From: Streptomyces sp. R41
GTDB taxonomy: Bacteria > Actinomycetota > Actinomycetes > Streptomycetales > Streptomycetaceae
DNA length: 64,000 nt
NCBI RefSeq assembly: GCF_041053055.1
Contig: NZ_CP163443.1
Coordinates: 558,001-622,000 of the forward strand
Direction: 5' to 3'
The notes under the pieces are model-generated. The model did not search any database. It was not told where the DNA came from and saw only the letters and a program-made list of their open reading frames with translations. Below are positions 1-8,155 of this stretch, one piece after another (within the stretch, counting starts at the first letter, position 1; each line of letters starts with the position of its first letter). Both the position numbers and the translations under genes were made by a program.

Positions 1-1107
1 GGCGGCGCCACCGGCTTCAACTCCGAGACCAGCGCGGGCCCCGACATCCCCACGCTCGACACCCTGCACCGGATGATGTCCCCCGCCGATCTGGACACCC
101 TCTGGAAGAACCCGGGTGCCAAGCAGTACCACCGCTCGCCGTCGCCGACCTTCGACACCCTCAAGATCTACGACGCCGCCCTGAGCGGCCGCTACGGCGC
201 ACCGACCGGCCTCACCGACTACGTGCGCAAGGCGCAGCTCGCCCAGTACGAGAACGTGCGCGCGCAGTTCGAGGCGTACGGGCGCAACGCCACTGACTCC
301 TCGAAACCGTCGACCGGCGTCGTCTACTGGATGTTCAACAGCGGATGGACGTCACTGCACTGGCAGTTGATGGACCGTTACCTCGACCAGGGCGGCGCCT
401 ACTTCGGCGCCAAGAAGGCCAATGAGCCGCTGCACATCCAGTACTCGTACGACAACCGCTCGGTCGTGGTGGTGAACAACCGGCACACGTCCGCGTCCGG
501 TCTCACGGCCCGGGTCACGCTCTTCAACACCGACGGTGCGCAGAAGTACGACAAGTCGGCGACCGGCGTGAACGTGGGCGGGGACGGCGCCCGCAGCACC
601 GCGCTCACGGTGCCGTCCTCGGTGAGCGGGCTGTCGACGACGTATCTCGCGCGCCTGACCCTCACCGACTCCAAGGGCGAGGAGGTCAGCCGCAACGTCT
701 ACTGGCTGTCCACCAAGCCCGACACGCTCGACTGGGCCAACACCGACTGGTACTACACGCCGACGACGAGCTACGCGGACCTCAAGGGGCTCAACTCGAT
801 GGCGCAGGCGCCGGTTTCGGCAACGGTGTCGAGCTCCTCCGGCCCGGACGGCACGTCCACGACTACGGTCACCGTACGGAACACCGGGACCGGGAAGACT
901 CCGTCACTCCTCACCGATGTGCACCTCGTGGACGCGAAGGGCAAGCCGGTGCTGCCGGTGCGGTGGTCCGACAACCAGGTCAGCCTGTGGCCCGGCGAGT
1001 CGACGACTCTGACGGCCACGTACCGGACGGCCGATCTGCACGGATCCGCGCCTCGGGTGCGGGTGTCGGGGTGGAACACGCCGGAGAAGACGGTTCCGGC
1101 GACATAG
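1..1107 (+). CDS. Exo-beta-D-glucosaminidase, GH2, C-terminal part (5' partial)
   Basis: The reading frame is open from the first base, so the N-terminus lies outside the window; the first internal ATG at 73 is not the true start. The protein closely resembles the C-terminal part of secreted actinobacterial exo-chitosanases (CsxA type, GH2), which release glucosamine from the non-reducing end of chitosan. The motif FNSETSAGPDIPT at the very start holds the Glu (bases 25-27) that matches the catalytic nucleophile of CsxA. The conserved WTSLHWQL and GAKKANEPLHIQYS blocks follow, then two beta-sandwich domains ending in WNTPEKTVPAT. The acid/base Glu would lie upstream. It probably acts outside the cell on chitosan or fungal-wall glucosamine polymers. 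A stop at 1105-1107 ends the gene and the convergent neighbour ends 51 bases further on. Confidence 0.9.
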   Translation, partial: GGATGFNSETSAGPDIPTLDTLHRMMSPADLDTLWKNPGAKQYHRSPSPTFDTLKIYDAALSGRYGAPTGLTDYVRKAQLAQYENVRAQFEAYGRNATDSSKPSTGVVYWMFNSGWTSLHWQLMDRYLDQGGAYFGAKKANEPLHIQYSYDNRSVVVVNNRHTSASGLTARVTLFNTDGAQKYDKSATGVNVGGDGARSTALTVPSSVSGLSTTYLARLTLTDSKGEEVSRNVYWLSTKPDTLDWANTDWYYTPTTSYADLKGLNSMAQAPVSATVSSSSGPDGTSTTTVTVRNTGTGKTPSLLTDVHLVDAKGKPVLPVRWSDNQVSLWPGESTTLTATYRTADLHGSAPRVRVSGWNTPEKTVPAT

Positions 1108-1158
1108 GTCGGACAGGCGGAGGGGCGGGTCCGGATCCGGGCCCGCCCTTCCGCGCGC

Positions 1159-2601
1159 TCAGCTCACATTGAGCGCGGTGTCGTCGATGACGAACGACGT
1201 CTGGAGCGTGGAGCCCTCCGTGCCGGTGAACTTGATGGTGACCGTCTGCCCGGCATAGGTGGTGCCGAGGCTGAAGGTGCGCTGCGTGTACCCCGACGCG
1301 GCGTTCAGGTTCGAGTACGTGGCCAGGGTCGACAGGACCGTGCCGCTGCTGTTGAGGACCTGGGCCTTGAGGGTGTCGTACGCCGTGCTGGTGGTCGTCT
1401 CGGCCGTGTCCACGTGGAGGTAGAAGCTCAGGGTGGCCGAGCAGCCGGACGGGACGGTCACCGGCTGGGAGAGCGTGTCGGTGTGGGCGGAGCCGTATCC
1501 GTTCAGCCATGCCTTGTAGGAGCCGGTGCGGGCGGCCTCACCGGTGTCGGTGGTGATCACGCCGCTGCTCGCGGTCCAGGACGAACTGCCGGACTCGAAG
1601 CTGGGGTTGGCGAGCAGCTGCGCGGCCGTGCAGGTGCCGCCTCCGCCACCACCGCTGCCGCCGGCGCCGGCGAGCCATTCGGTGGCGTTGAGCGCGAGGG
1701 CCGCGTTGGTGGCGCCGGTGTCGTTCCAGCCGTCGTACAGCGTGTTGCCGGACTGGCCGGTGCCGTCGTCGATCGGCGAGCTGTCGCCCCAGAAGGCGAC
1801 CTTGCCGCTGCCGAAGGTGCTGGTGGCGAAGAACGCTCCGGTGTTGCCCGAGTAACCGGTCCGGTAGAGCAGGCCCTTGACGGCCGAGTTGTCGGCGGGC
1901 TTGAGCGTGGCCGTCGTACCGCTGGCGATGAGGCTCTTGGTGACGGTGCCGAACGAGCCGTGCAGGACCGGGTTGGTGCTGTCGCTGATGGCGCTCGGGT
2001 AGTCGGAGCTGATGCTCAGCGAGTCGATGGAGAAGCCGAACGGGTCGGTGCTGTCGACGCTGTTGTTGGTCATCAGGTCGTTGAGGATCTCGACCGCGTC
2101 CTCGCCGTCGTTGTTGCGGTCGGCGCCGGTGTGGTCGGAGATCATGAACAGGCCGCCGCCGTTCTTCACGAACGTCATGATCGCGGTCTTCTCGGCGGTG
2201 GTGAAGAGCGTGTTGGGCTCGGGCAGCACCAGCTCGTCGAAGTTCGACAGGTCCGTCGCGGCGGAGCCGCCGTAGGTGAGGCTGGAGCCCGAGGGCAGCG
2301 TCTTGAGGCTGTAGTTGCCGGTCTTCTGCAGGGCCACGCCCCACGAGGACAGCGCGCCGGTCCAGTCGGTCTCGGCGGACGGGGAGGAGTCCTGGCCGAG
2401 CGGGTCGGGCTGGCTGGTGGAGATGATCCAGTCGGCGTTGCCCGCCGTCTCGGCATGGGCGTTGTCGAACAGGATGCGGTGCGTGGTCGCCGCGCGGGCG
2501 GGAGCGGCGCCGGCCGCCTGGACGGCGGCGCCCGTGACGAGCAGTCCGAACACGGCCAGCGCCGTGGTGAGTCTGTGGCGGGATCTTCTGAATCCGAGCA
2601 T
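1159..2601 (-). CDS. Secreted protein: GATase/GIFT-like domain plus carbohydrate-binding-like C-terminus
   Basis: 480 residues. I chose the ATG at 2601 because GGAGG sits 8 bases upstream and it begins a clear Sec signal peptide (MLGFRRSRHRLTTALAVFGL, then cleavage near APARAATT). An upstream open frame reaches 3165 but overlaps another gene and lacks a signal. Residues ~35-300 (RILFDNAHAET..., then GGGLFMISDHTGAD) look like the GATase/GIFT-type alpha/beta fold of DUF4350-like proteins that often accompany polysaccharide hydrolases; I could not identify catalytic residues. A Gly-rich linker (GSGGGGGGT) leads to a ~155-residue beta-sandwich (NPSFESGSSSWTASSG ... SFVIDDTALNVS) typical of secreted carbohydrate-binding modules. 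The neighbouring glucosaminidase suggests a role in extracellular polysaccharide use, but the activity is unknown. Confidence 0.6.
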   Translation of the reverse strand: MLGFRRSRHRLTTALAVFGLLVTGAAVQAAGAAPARAATTHRILFDNAHAETAGNADWIISTSQPDPLGQDSSPSAETDWTGALSSWGVALQKTGNYSLKTLPSGSSLTYGGSAATDLSNFDELVLPEPNTLFTTAEKTAIMTFVKNGGGLFMISDHTGADRNNDGEDAVEILNDLMTNNSVDSTDPFGFSIDSLSISSDYPSAISDSTNPVLHGSFGTVTKSLIASGTTATLKPADNSAVKGLLYRTGYSGNTGAFFATSTFGSGKVAFWGDSSPIDDGTGQSGNTLYDGWNDTGATNAALALNATEWLAGAGGSGGGGGGTCTAAQLLANPSFESGSSSWTASSGVITTDTGEAARTGSYKAWLNGYGSAHTDTLSQPVTVPSGCSATLSFYLHVDTAETTTSTAYDTLKAQVLNSSGTVLSTLATYSNLNAASGYTQRTFSLGTTYAGQTVTIKFTGTEGSTLQTSFVIDDTALNVS

Positions 2602-2833
2602 CCGGCGAACCTCCGTGAGGGGTGGGGAGAGGCGGTGCGGGCGCCAAGTCTGCGCGCGTAGAACGGGAGTTGGCCGTCTACCGCGCGACAGATTCTTGAA
2701 CGGTACATGGCGAGACGGCGACTGAACAGGAGGGCTCCGGAGCCGCATCCCGGGGCGCCCGAAGCGGAGCGGACTGCCTCGGCGTACAGGGGGCACATAC
2801 ATAACTGCGGGGGACCGACAAAGAGGAGCGGAG

Positions 2834-3097
2834 ATGGAGATCTCAGGCATCATCAGTGCCATCCTCATCGGCATCATCATCGGCGTACTGGGCCGGCTCG
2901 TCGTCCCTGGACGCCAGCGCATCGGCATCCTGTGGACGATCGCCGTCGGCATCGTGGCCGCGTTCATCGGCTCGGGGATCGCCGCCGCGTTCGGCGTCGC
3001 CGACACCAAGGGCGTTGACTGGATCCAGTGGCTCATCCAGATCGGCCTGGCGGCCCTGGGCGTCGCGGCACTCGACCGGGCGAAGGTGCGCCGCTGA
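2834..3097 (+). CDS. GlsB/YeaQ/YmgE family small membrane protein
   Basis: 87 residues with three hydrophobic helices. The first (MEISGIISAILIGIIIGVLG) and the small-residue pattern GRLVVPGRQRIGILWTIAVG are typical of the transglycosylase-associated / GlsB-YeaQ-YmgE family of stress-induced inner-membrane proteins. A Shine-Dalgarno GAGGAG lies 7-8 bases before the ATG. The biochemical role of the family is not established; members are commonly induced by general stress. It stands alone between divergent and downstream genes, with a 145-base gap to the next gene. Confidence 0.8.
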   Translation: MEISGIISAILIGIIIGVLGRLVVPGRQRIGILWTIAVGIVAAFIGSGIAAAFGVADTKGVDWIQWLIQIGLAALGVAALDRAKVRR

Positions 3098-3242
3098 CGG
3101 GCGAGGTGGACGCGCCCGCGGAAGCGGGCAAGGGGGCGGGCCGGCGGGCCGCGCCGCGCGCTCAATTCCGTTGCGGGCGGCGCGTCGGTACGGCTACGTT
3201 CTGCGGGCTTCGCCCCCGCACACCCGACGCCACGGAGAGACC

Positions 3243-4124
3243 TTGCCGCCGCGCATCACGCCGCTGACCGACCCCGAGCCCACACCGTCGAGCCGCCGCC
3301 TGGCATGGCTGGCCTCCGGAACCGACGGAGCTCCCGCGGGCTCCGCCTTTCTGCGGTTGTTCACCAAGGAGGGGCAGGAGCATCTCGCCGAGCTGGAGCT
3401 CGCCGTCCACCCTGCCGAGCGGCGGCGGGGTGTGGGCGGCGCGCTCCTGGAGGCGGCCGTCTCCGCGGCGCGCGACGAGGGGCGGCGGTCGCTCGTCGCG
3501 CAGGCCGAGACCGGTTCCCCCGGCGACCTGTTCCTCGCGGCGCGCGGCTTCCGCCGGGTGCTGGCACTGACGTACGCGAGGCTGGTGCCGGCCGACGTGG
3601 ATCACGCGCGGATCACCGAGATCGTCGAACGGCCGCATCAGGGCTACGAGTTGACGCACTGGGAGGGCACAGTGCCACCCGAGCTGGCTCGGACCTTCGC
3701 CGACTCGCGGCGGGCCATGGACGACATGCCGATGGAGGGGACCGACTACGGGACCGTCGTATGGGACGTGGAGCGGGTGATATCGGCTGCCGAAACCGTC
3801 GCGAAGCGCAGGGAGTTGCTCCGCACGGTCGCCGCGGTGGACTGCTCCGACGGCTCGATCGCCGGCTTCTGCGAACTCGTCGTGCCCGGCGACGGCCGGG
3901 GTGACGCCCAGCACTACGGCACCGGCGTGCTGCCCGAGCACCGCGGCCACGGCCTTGGCCTGTGGATGAAGGCGGAGTCGATCCGGCTGGCACGTCAGCA
4001 GCACCCCGAACTCGACGGCCTGCTCACGGACACCGCCGACAGCAACGCTCCCATGCGCGCCATCAACGACGCGCTCGGCTATCTGCCCACGCACAGGGCG
4101 GTGGAGTGCCAGCTGGATCTGTGA
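3243..4124 (+). CDS. Tandem-domain GNAT acetyltransferase
   Basis: 293 residues if translation starts at the TTG at 3243, which has GGAG just upstream; an in-frame ATG near the domain start is lacking and longer frames run through non-coding-like sequence. Residues ~30-110 form a GNAT fold with an acetyl-CoA motif (VHPAERRRGVGGALLEAAV). A second, weaker GNAT repeat follows, with GTGVLPEHRGHGLGLWMKAE. Two-domain GNATs of this size are common in Streptomyces and usually acetylate small molecules or peptides; no substrate can be read from the sequence. A strong hairpin 31 bases after the stop probably ends the transcript. Confidence 0.75.
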   Translation: MPPRITPLTDPEPTPSSRRLAWLASGTDGAPAGSAFLRLFTKEGQEHLAELELAVHPAERRRGVGGALLEAAVSAARDEGRRSLVAQAETGSPGDLFLAARGFRRVLALTYARLVPADVDHARITEIVERPHQGYELTHWEGTVPPELARTFADSRRAMDDMPMEGTDYGTVVWDVERVISAAETVAKRRELLRTVAAVDCSDGSIAGFCELVVPGDGRGDAQHYGTGVLPEHRGHGLGLWMKAESIRLARQQHPELDGLLTDTADSNAPMRAINDALGYLPTHRAVECQLDL

Positions 4125-4154
4125 GCGAGCCGGATTCGCAGAGAGCTTGGTTCA

Positions 4155-4192
4155 GGCCCGCCGACGCGGCTCCCCTCGGCAGTCGGCGGGCC
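4155..4192. terminator. Rho-independent-like hairpin
   Basis: Perfect 11-bp stem (GGCCCGCCGAC at 4155-4165 with GTCGGCGGGCC at 4182-4192) and a 16-base loop. It lies between the convergent acetyltransferase (+) and epimerase (-) genes and could serve both. There is no U tract, as is usual in Streptomyces. Confidence 0.7.
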
Positions 4193-4351
4193 TGCCGCCT
4201 CGACCGAGCGCCTGGCGCGGGAGAGTCGAGCGCGACGGGAGGCAGTCCCCCGGGACGGCTGGCGTCCACACCTTCAGCATGCCGCCTCGCCCGCTCGCCC
4301 GCGTGGGCCGACCGGCCCCCAACTCCCTCCCGTTCGGCCCATGTTCGGGCG

Positions 4352-5263
4352 TCAGACGGCCGCCTCGAGCGCGGCCAGTCCGTCGAGGCTCGACGGATGG
4401 GCGGGGGTCCAGCCCAGTTCCCGCTCCGCCTTGGCCGCGGACACCCGCATGGTCGTCCGCATCATCACGTGCGCGTACGACATGGGCTTCATCAGCCACA
4501 GCGGTACGGCCATCGGCTTCGGCAGGCCGAACCGCTCGGCCACGGCGCGGACATGGGTGGCGAAGCCCAGCGGGGTGCGGTCGACGATGTTGTAGGCCTG
4601 GCCGGGACGGCCGTGCTCGACGGCGGCGACGACCGCGCTGGCGGAGTCGACGAGGTCGATCCACGGCAGGACCTGGCCCCGGTCGTCGGCCACGGGGAGC
4701 TGCCGCTTGCGCAGCATGGGCAGGATGGCGTCGGTACCGCCGGGGCCGTAGAAGAGGCCGAATCGCAGCGCGATTCCCTCCAACCCGCTTGCCTCGAGGG
4801 TGAGTTGCTCCTTGATACGCATGGCCGCGAGGTGCTGTTCCAGCTGGGGTGTGGCCCCCCGCGGGCCGAAGGTGTCGTCCTCCGTGAGGATGTGGTCGCC
4901 GTGATCGCCGTATCCGTACCCGAAGACCATCGACTCGGCGACGAGCCGCCGTGCGCCGGTGGCTCGTGCGGCCTCGACGAGGTGGGCGGTGCCGTCGATG
5001 CGCAGCGCGTTGGTCGCGCGCATGTCGCGGTGGCGCAGGGGCGCCTTGCGCAGAGCGGTGGCGGCGAGGACGACCGTGTCGAAGTGCTGCCCGTCGACGG
5101 CGCGCAGCAGTGCGTCGCGGTCCGTCAGATCGGCCTGGACCCCGTTGGCGGGGCCCCGGCCGAGACCGGTGACCTTGTGGCCCGCGTCGGTCAGGGCCCG
5201 GGTGATGTGCCGGCCGAGAACGCCACTGGCGCCGGCCAGGAGGATGCTCTGGTTCGTCGTCAT
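4352..5263 (-). CDS. NAD-dependent epimerase/dehydratase family protein
   Basis: 303 residues, an extended short-chain dehydrogenase. The N-terminal Rossmann motif is GASGVLGRHITRAL (residues ~10-23), followed by the typical TDRDALLRAVDG segment where an NAD(P)-binding Asp is expected. The usual YxxxK catalytic pair is not obvious (FGYGYGDH occurs near residue 113), so it may be an atypical SDR or an NADH-binding sugar epimerase relative. No clear Shine-Dalgarno precedes the ATG at 5263. The upstream region carries a TACGTA repeat array. Substrate unknown. Confidence 0.75.
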   Translation of the reverse strand: MTTNQSILLAGASGVLGRHITRALTDAGHKVTGLGRGPANGVQADLTDRDALLRAVDGQHFDTVVLAATALRKAPLRHRDMRATNALRIDGTAHLVEAARATGARRLVAESMVFGYGYGDHGDHILTEDDTFGPRGATPQLEQHLAAMRIKEQLTLEASGLEGIALRFGLFYGPGGTDAILPMLRKRQLPVADDRGQVLPWIDLVDSASAVVAAVEHGRPGQAYNIVDRTPLGFATHVRAVAERFGLPKPMAVPLWLMKPMSYAHVMMRTTMRVSAAKAERELGWTPAHPSSLDGLAALEAAV

Positions 5264-5342
5264 GCAGGTGCGACGGAACGAGGGGGCCAGGATGTGACAT
5301 CGGGTCCCGGAAGGCGCCCTCCTCGTCGACGCGACGCCGGCG

Positions 5343-5443
5343 GTACTACCCGTGTACGTACTACCCGCGCCCGCCTCGCGCCCGCGTACGTACTACCCGT
5401 ATACGTACGGCCACCGTCTACGTACGGCCTACCCATATACGTA
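5343..5443. repeat. Array of TACGTA palindromes
   Basis: The hexamer palindrome TACGTA occurs five times in 89 bases (5355, 5387, 5402, 5419, 5438), each inside a larger related unit: GTACTACCCG occurs three times near the left and TACGTACGGC three times at the right. The array lies upstream of the epimerase gene and its last copy overlaps the final codons of the acetyltransferase at 5429. It could be an operator array or slipped-strand repeat; nothing in the sequence decides. Confidence 0.6.
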
Positions 5444-6202
5444 CGGCGTCGTCGTGGTGAGTGGCTGGAAGCCGAGGCGGGCGAGGATGGGGCGGCTCTG
5501 GCTGGAGGCGTCGACCTGGACGTAGCGGTAGCCGCGCTCGGCGGCGACGCGGGCGCGGTGCGCGACGAGGGCGCGGTAGATGCCGCGGCCGCGCCAGGCC
5601 TCGACGGTGCCGCCGCCCCACAGACCGGCGAACCGGGTGCCGGGCAGGAGTTCCATACGGGCCGCGCTGACCGGTACGTCGCCGGCGAGGGCCACGACGG
5701 CGACGACCGTGTCCGCGTCGCCGGTGAGCTGGGCGAGCAGCTGGTGGCGCAGGCGCGTGCCGTCCGTACCGAAGGCCTGTTCGTGGACGTCGGCCACCAG
5801 GTCGACGCCCGCGCGGTCGGTGACGGGGAGCAGCCGTACGCCCTCGGGCGGCTCGGCGTCGAGTGCCAGGTCGCCGAGTTCGGCGACCATCAGCGTCTCC
5901 TCGGGCTCGGCGGTGAAACCGGCCGTCCGCAGTCGGTGCCCGAGATCCTCCGGTTTGTCGTGCCCGTACAGCTTCCACTCGAACTCTCGCCCGAGGTCGG
6001 AGAAGTACCGGACCTGGTCGGCGATCGCCGCGTCGGCGCCGGTCTCGTCCAGGTCAGACCAGATCACCCCGTTCCAGCCCCGCTCGGCGCCGACCTGGCG
6101 CACCACCTTGCCGACACGCTCGACCCGGGCATCCGGGGCGTCGGGCCGCGCCCCCTCGCGCATGTCGCGATCGAACAGGGCGAGTACCGCATCGTGATCC
6201 AT
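5429..6202 (-). CDS. GNAT family N-acetyltransferase
   Basis: 257 residues. The N-terminal half is family-variable (VLALFDRDMREGARPDAP). The C-terminal half (about residues 135-257) carries the GNAT core with the acetyl-CoA loop seen as WGGGTVEAWRGRGIYRALVA and the beta-bulge/RYVQVDAS segment. GGAG is 7 bases before the ATG. The last codons fall in the TACGTA repeat region. Substrate cannot be predicted; antibiotic or amine acetylation is possible for this type. Confidence 0.75.
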   Translation of the reverse strand: MDHDAVLALFDRDMREGARPDAPDARVERVGKVVRQVGAERGWNGVIWSDLDETGADAAIADQVRYFSDLGREFEWKLYGHDKPEDLGHRLRTAGFTAEPEETLMVAELGDLALDAEPPEGVRLLPVTDRAGVDLVADVHEQAFGTDGTRLRHQLLAQLTGDADTVVAVVALAGDVPVSAARMELLPGTRFAGLWGGGTVEAWRGRGIYRALVAHRARVAAERGYRYVQVDASSQSRPILARLGFQPLTTTTPYVYG

Positions 6203-6531
6203 GAGGTCACTCCAGCATCCTGGAGTGACTGGGGCAACGGATATTCAGTAACCCACGGTGAACCGGTCGGCTTGGACTCCTCGAAAACAGTCTCCGTGCG
6301 TGTTCAGGCGGCGGGTCCCGTGAAGCCGGCGGAGTTCGCCGATGCCGCTGATCCGGCTGACGAGTTCGTCGCCTTCCGTGGGATAGCGGGGTGGGGTGGC
6401 CCTGCTGCTGTCGGTCGTCGCCTGACGACTCCCGCACAAAGAGGATCGGCCGACTCCAGAGGCCCGGTACGCACACACGTCTGGGCCGGGCCCATCAGGC
6501 CCGGCCCAGACGCTGGTCCCCCGCCCCTCGG
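6203..6531. other. Intergenic region
   Basis: 329 bases between two minus-strand genes. Apart from the terminator hairpin at 6479-6511 I see no convincing gene. Short open frames here lack ribosome sites and plausible Streptomyces codon bias. The part next to 6203 should hold the promoter of the acetyltransferase gene. Confidence 0.5.
6479..6511 (-). terminator. Strong hairpin terminator after the transporter gene
   Basis: Perfect 14-bp stem (left GTCTGGGCCGGGCC, 6479-6492; right 6498-6511) with a 5-base loop, 21 bases downstream of the transporter stop codon on the minus strand. Confidence 0.85.
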
Positions 6532-7857
6532 TCAGCCGGTTGCGGTCAGTTGCTGCCGCGTGCTGCTCTGGGGCGCGGCCGGCTGGACCCGGCGCAGGCC
6601 GGTCAGGCTGACGAATACCAGCGAGAACACGCCCGCTATGGCGAAGGCGGTGAAGCCCGCGGTGGTGGAGCCGGTGGCGAGCAGCCGACCGCCGAGCCAC
6701 GGGCCGAAGACGGCGCCGAAGCGGCCCATGCCTGAAGTCCAGCCGACCGCGGTGGCGCGGTTGTCGTCGTGGGAGCGGGCGGCCACGGTGGCGTAGATCA
6801 TCGCCTGGGCGCTGAAGAGGAACATGCCGGTGAGGAAGACGACGGTGTAGGTGAGGGCCAGCGGCATGCGGATGCTGAGGGAGTAGACGCCGATGGCGGT
6901 GGCACCGAACCAGATCGCGGAGATGCGCGAGCCGCCGAACTTGTCGGTGAGCCGGCCGCCGATCAGCATGCCGACGATGCCGCCGAGGTTGATGACGATG
7001 ACGAAGCCGATCGAGGACCCGAGGTTGTAGCCGTTGGCCTTCATCAGCGACGGCAGCCACTGGGAGACGCCGTAGACCAGCAGCAGGCCGCCGAAGGAGG
7101 CCACCCAGAAGAGCAGGGTCTGGACCCACAGGCCTCCGCGGAACAGGGCGGCGAGCGCGCTGAAGCGGTCGGCGGCGGCCGGGCGCTCCTTGCCGCGGGC
7201 GGCCAACTCGACGCCATAGCGGTCGGCCAGCGCCAAGGCTTCCGTGTCCCGGCCCTTGGCCTGCAGGAAGGCCATCGACTCGGGCAGGAACTTGGCGGCC
7301 AGCGGGACGCCGATGAAGAGCGGGATCACGCAGATCCAGAAGGAGACCCGCCAGTCGCCGGTCCACAGCGCCACGAAGCCGGCAACGATACCGCCGGCCT
7401 GGTGGGCGGTCATCAACGAGCCGACGATCAGGGCGCCGCGGCCGCGCGGGGCGTACTCGGTGACCAGGGTGATCGCGCTCGGCAGCAGTCCGCCGAGGCC
7501 GAGGCCGGCCAGGAAGCGGCCGAAGCTGAAGACGCCGAGGCTGGAGGCGGAGGCGCAGACGGCGGAGGCCAGGGAGAAGACGGCGGTGGACACGATGATG
7601 GTCTTCCTGCGGCCGACCCAGTCGCTGACGGTGCCGGAGGAAAGGGCGCCGATCAGCATGCCGAAGGTGGCGTAGGAGCCGACGTCACCGGCCTTGCCCG
7701 GGTCGATGCCGAGCGCCTCCGTCTCCAGCATGTGCGGAAGCACGGAGCCGTAGATGAACATGTCGAGGCCGTCGAAGAGGACAACCAGCCAGCAGAGGCC
7801 GACGACGAGCGCGGCCAGTCTGCCGCCGCGAGCGGGCAGGGCGAGGGAGGAGGACAT
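6532..7857 (-). CDS. AAHS-family aromatic acid:H+ symporter (MFS)
   Basis: 441 residues and 12 predicted membrane helices. I place the start at the ATG at 7857, which has AGAGG 8 bases upstream, rather than the ATG nine codons earlier. The first helix carries the DGLDMFIYG motif that marks aromatic-acid carriers of the PcaK/GalT/BenK type, and the loop 2-3 signature is GALSSGTVSDWVGRRKTI. The gene lies downstream of the extradiol cluster but has its own promoter with the same operator core, so it most likely imports the cluster's substrate (gallate, protocatechuate or a related aromatic acid). Alternative: another hydroxybenzoate uptake carrier. Substrate not proven. Confidence 0.85.
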   Translation of the reverse strand: MSSSLALPARGGRLAALVVGLCWLVVLFDGLDMFIYGSVLPHMLETEALGIDPGKAGDVGSYATFGMLIGALSSGTVSDWVGRRKTIIVSTAVFSLASAVCASASSLGVFSFGRFLAGLGLGGLLPSAITLVTEYAPRGRGALIVGSLMTAHQAGGIVAGFVALWTGDWRVSFWICVIPLFIGVPLAAKFLPESMAFLQAKGRDTEALALADRYGVELAARGKERPAAADRFSALAALFRGGLWVQTLLFWVASFGGLLLVYGVSQWLPSLMKANGYNLGSSIGFVIVINLGGIVGMLIGGRLTDKFGGSRISAIWFGATAIGVYSLSIRMPLALTYTVVFLTGMFLFSAQAMIYATVAARSHDDNRATAVGWTSGMGRFGAVFGPWLGGRLLATGSTTAGFTAFAIAGVFSLVFVSLTGLRRVQPAAPQSSTRQQLTATG

Positions 7858-7952
7858 CGTTGTTTCCTCTCGTCCAGGAGGCATGGGCCCTGGAAGGGGG
7901 ATCGGTGAGGTGGGTCGACGCGGCTCGTGCGGCGGACCCGATGGTGCCCCAG

Positions 7953-7981
7953 ACGCTAAGGATTGACATCAAGACTGTCAA
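7953..7981 (-). promoter_or_regulatory. Promoter of the aromatic transporter gene
   Basis: Reading the minus strand, a consensus -35 TTGACA (7981-7976) is followed after exactly 17 bases by TAGCGT (7958-7953), a good actinobacterial -10 (TANNNT). It lies about 95 bases upstream of the transporter start, leaving a long 5' leader. Confidence 0.65.
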
Positions 7982-7996
7982 CGCTTTTGTCAACAA
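7976..7996. promoter_or_regulatory. GntR/FCD-type operator at the transporter promoter
   Basis: The palindrome TTGTCAACAA (7987-7996) has the TNGT-ACNA symmetry of FadR/FCD-subfamily sites. A second TGTCAAC core (7976-7982) overlaps the -35 box. The same core appears upstream of the GntR gene at 12450-12473, so the cluster regulator probably controls both units, most simply as a repressor. Confidence 0.6.
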
Positions 7997-8061
7997 TCCT
8001 GGAAACCATCCGGCCACCGCAAGAAACGGTGCCACGGGGAGCTGAGAAGCACGTGAGAAGG

Positions 8062-8095
8062 GCGCGGGCGGCACATGATGAGGTGCCGCCCGCGC
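8062..8095 (-). terminator. Terminator of the dioxygenase operon
   Basis: Perfect 13-bp stem (GCGCGGGCGGCAC 8062-8074; GTGCCGCCCGCGC 8083-8095) with an 8-base loop, about 60 bases past the dioxygenase stop. It separates the catabolic operon from the transporter unit. Confidence 0.8.
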
Positions 8096-8155
8096 GCGTG
8101 ATGTGGCTGGAAACAGCCGTCAGAACCTCGGCTGGGGACCGCCGGGCAAAGGGGA

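Noticed and set aside
3962..6796. 944-residue open frame on the plus strand
   Set aside because: It runs across three minus-strand genes and a repeat array, has no ribosome site and its amino-acid make-up (Gly, Arg, Ala-rich) is that of an antisense frame in high-GC DNA.
7962..7996. Repeated TGTCAAC units as a CRISPR-like or tandem repeat
   Set aside because: Only two copies with unequal spacing; better explained as promoter and operator.
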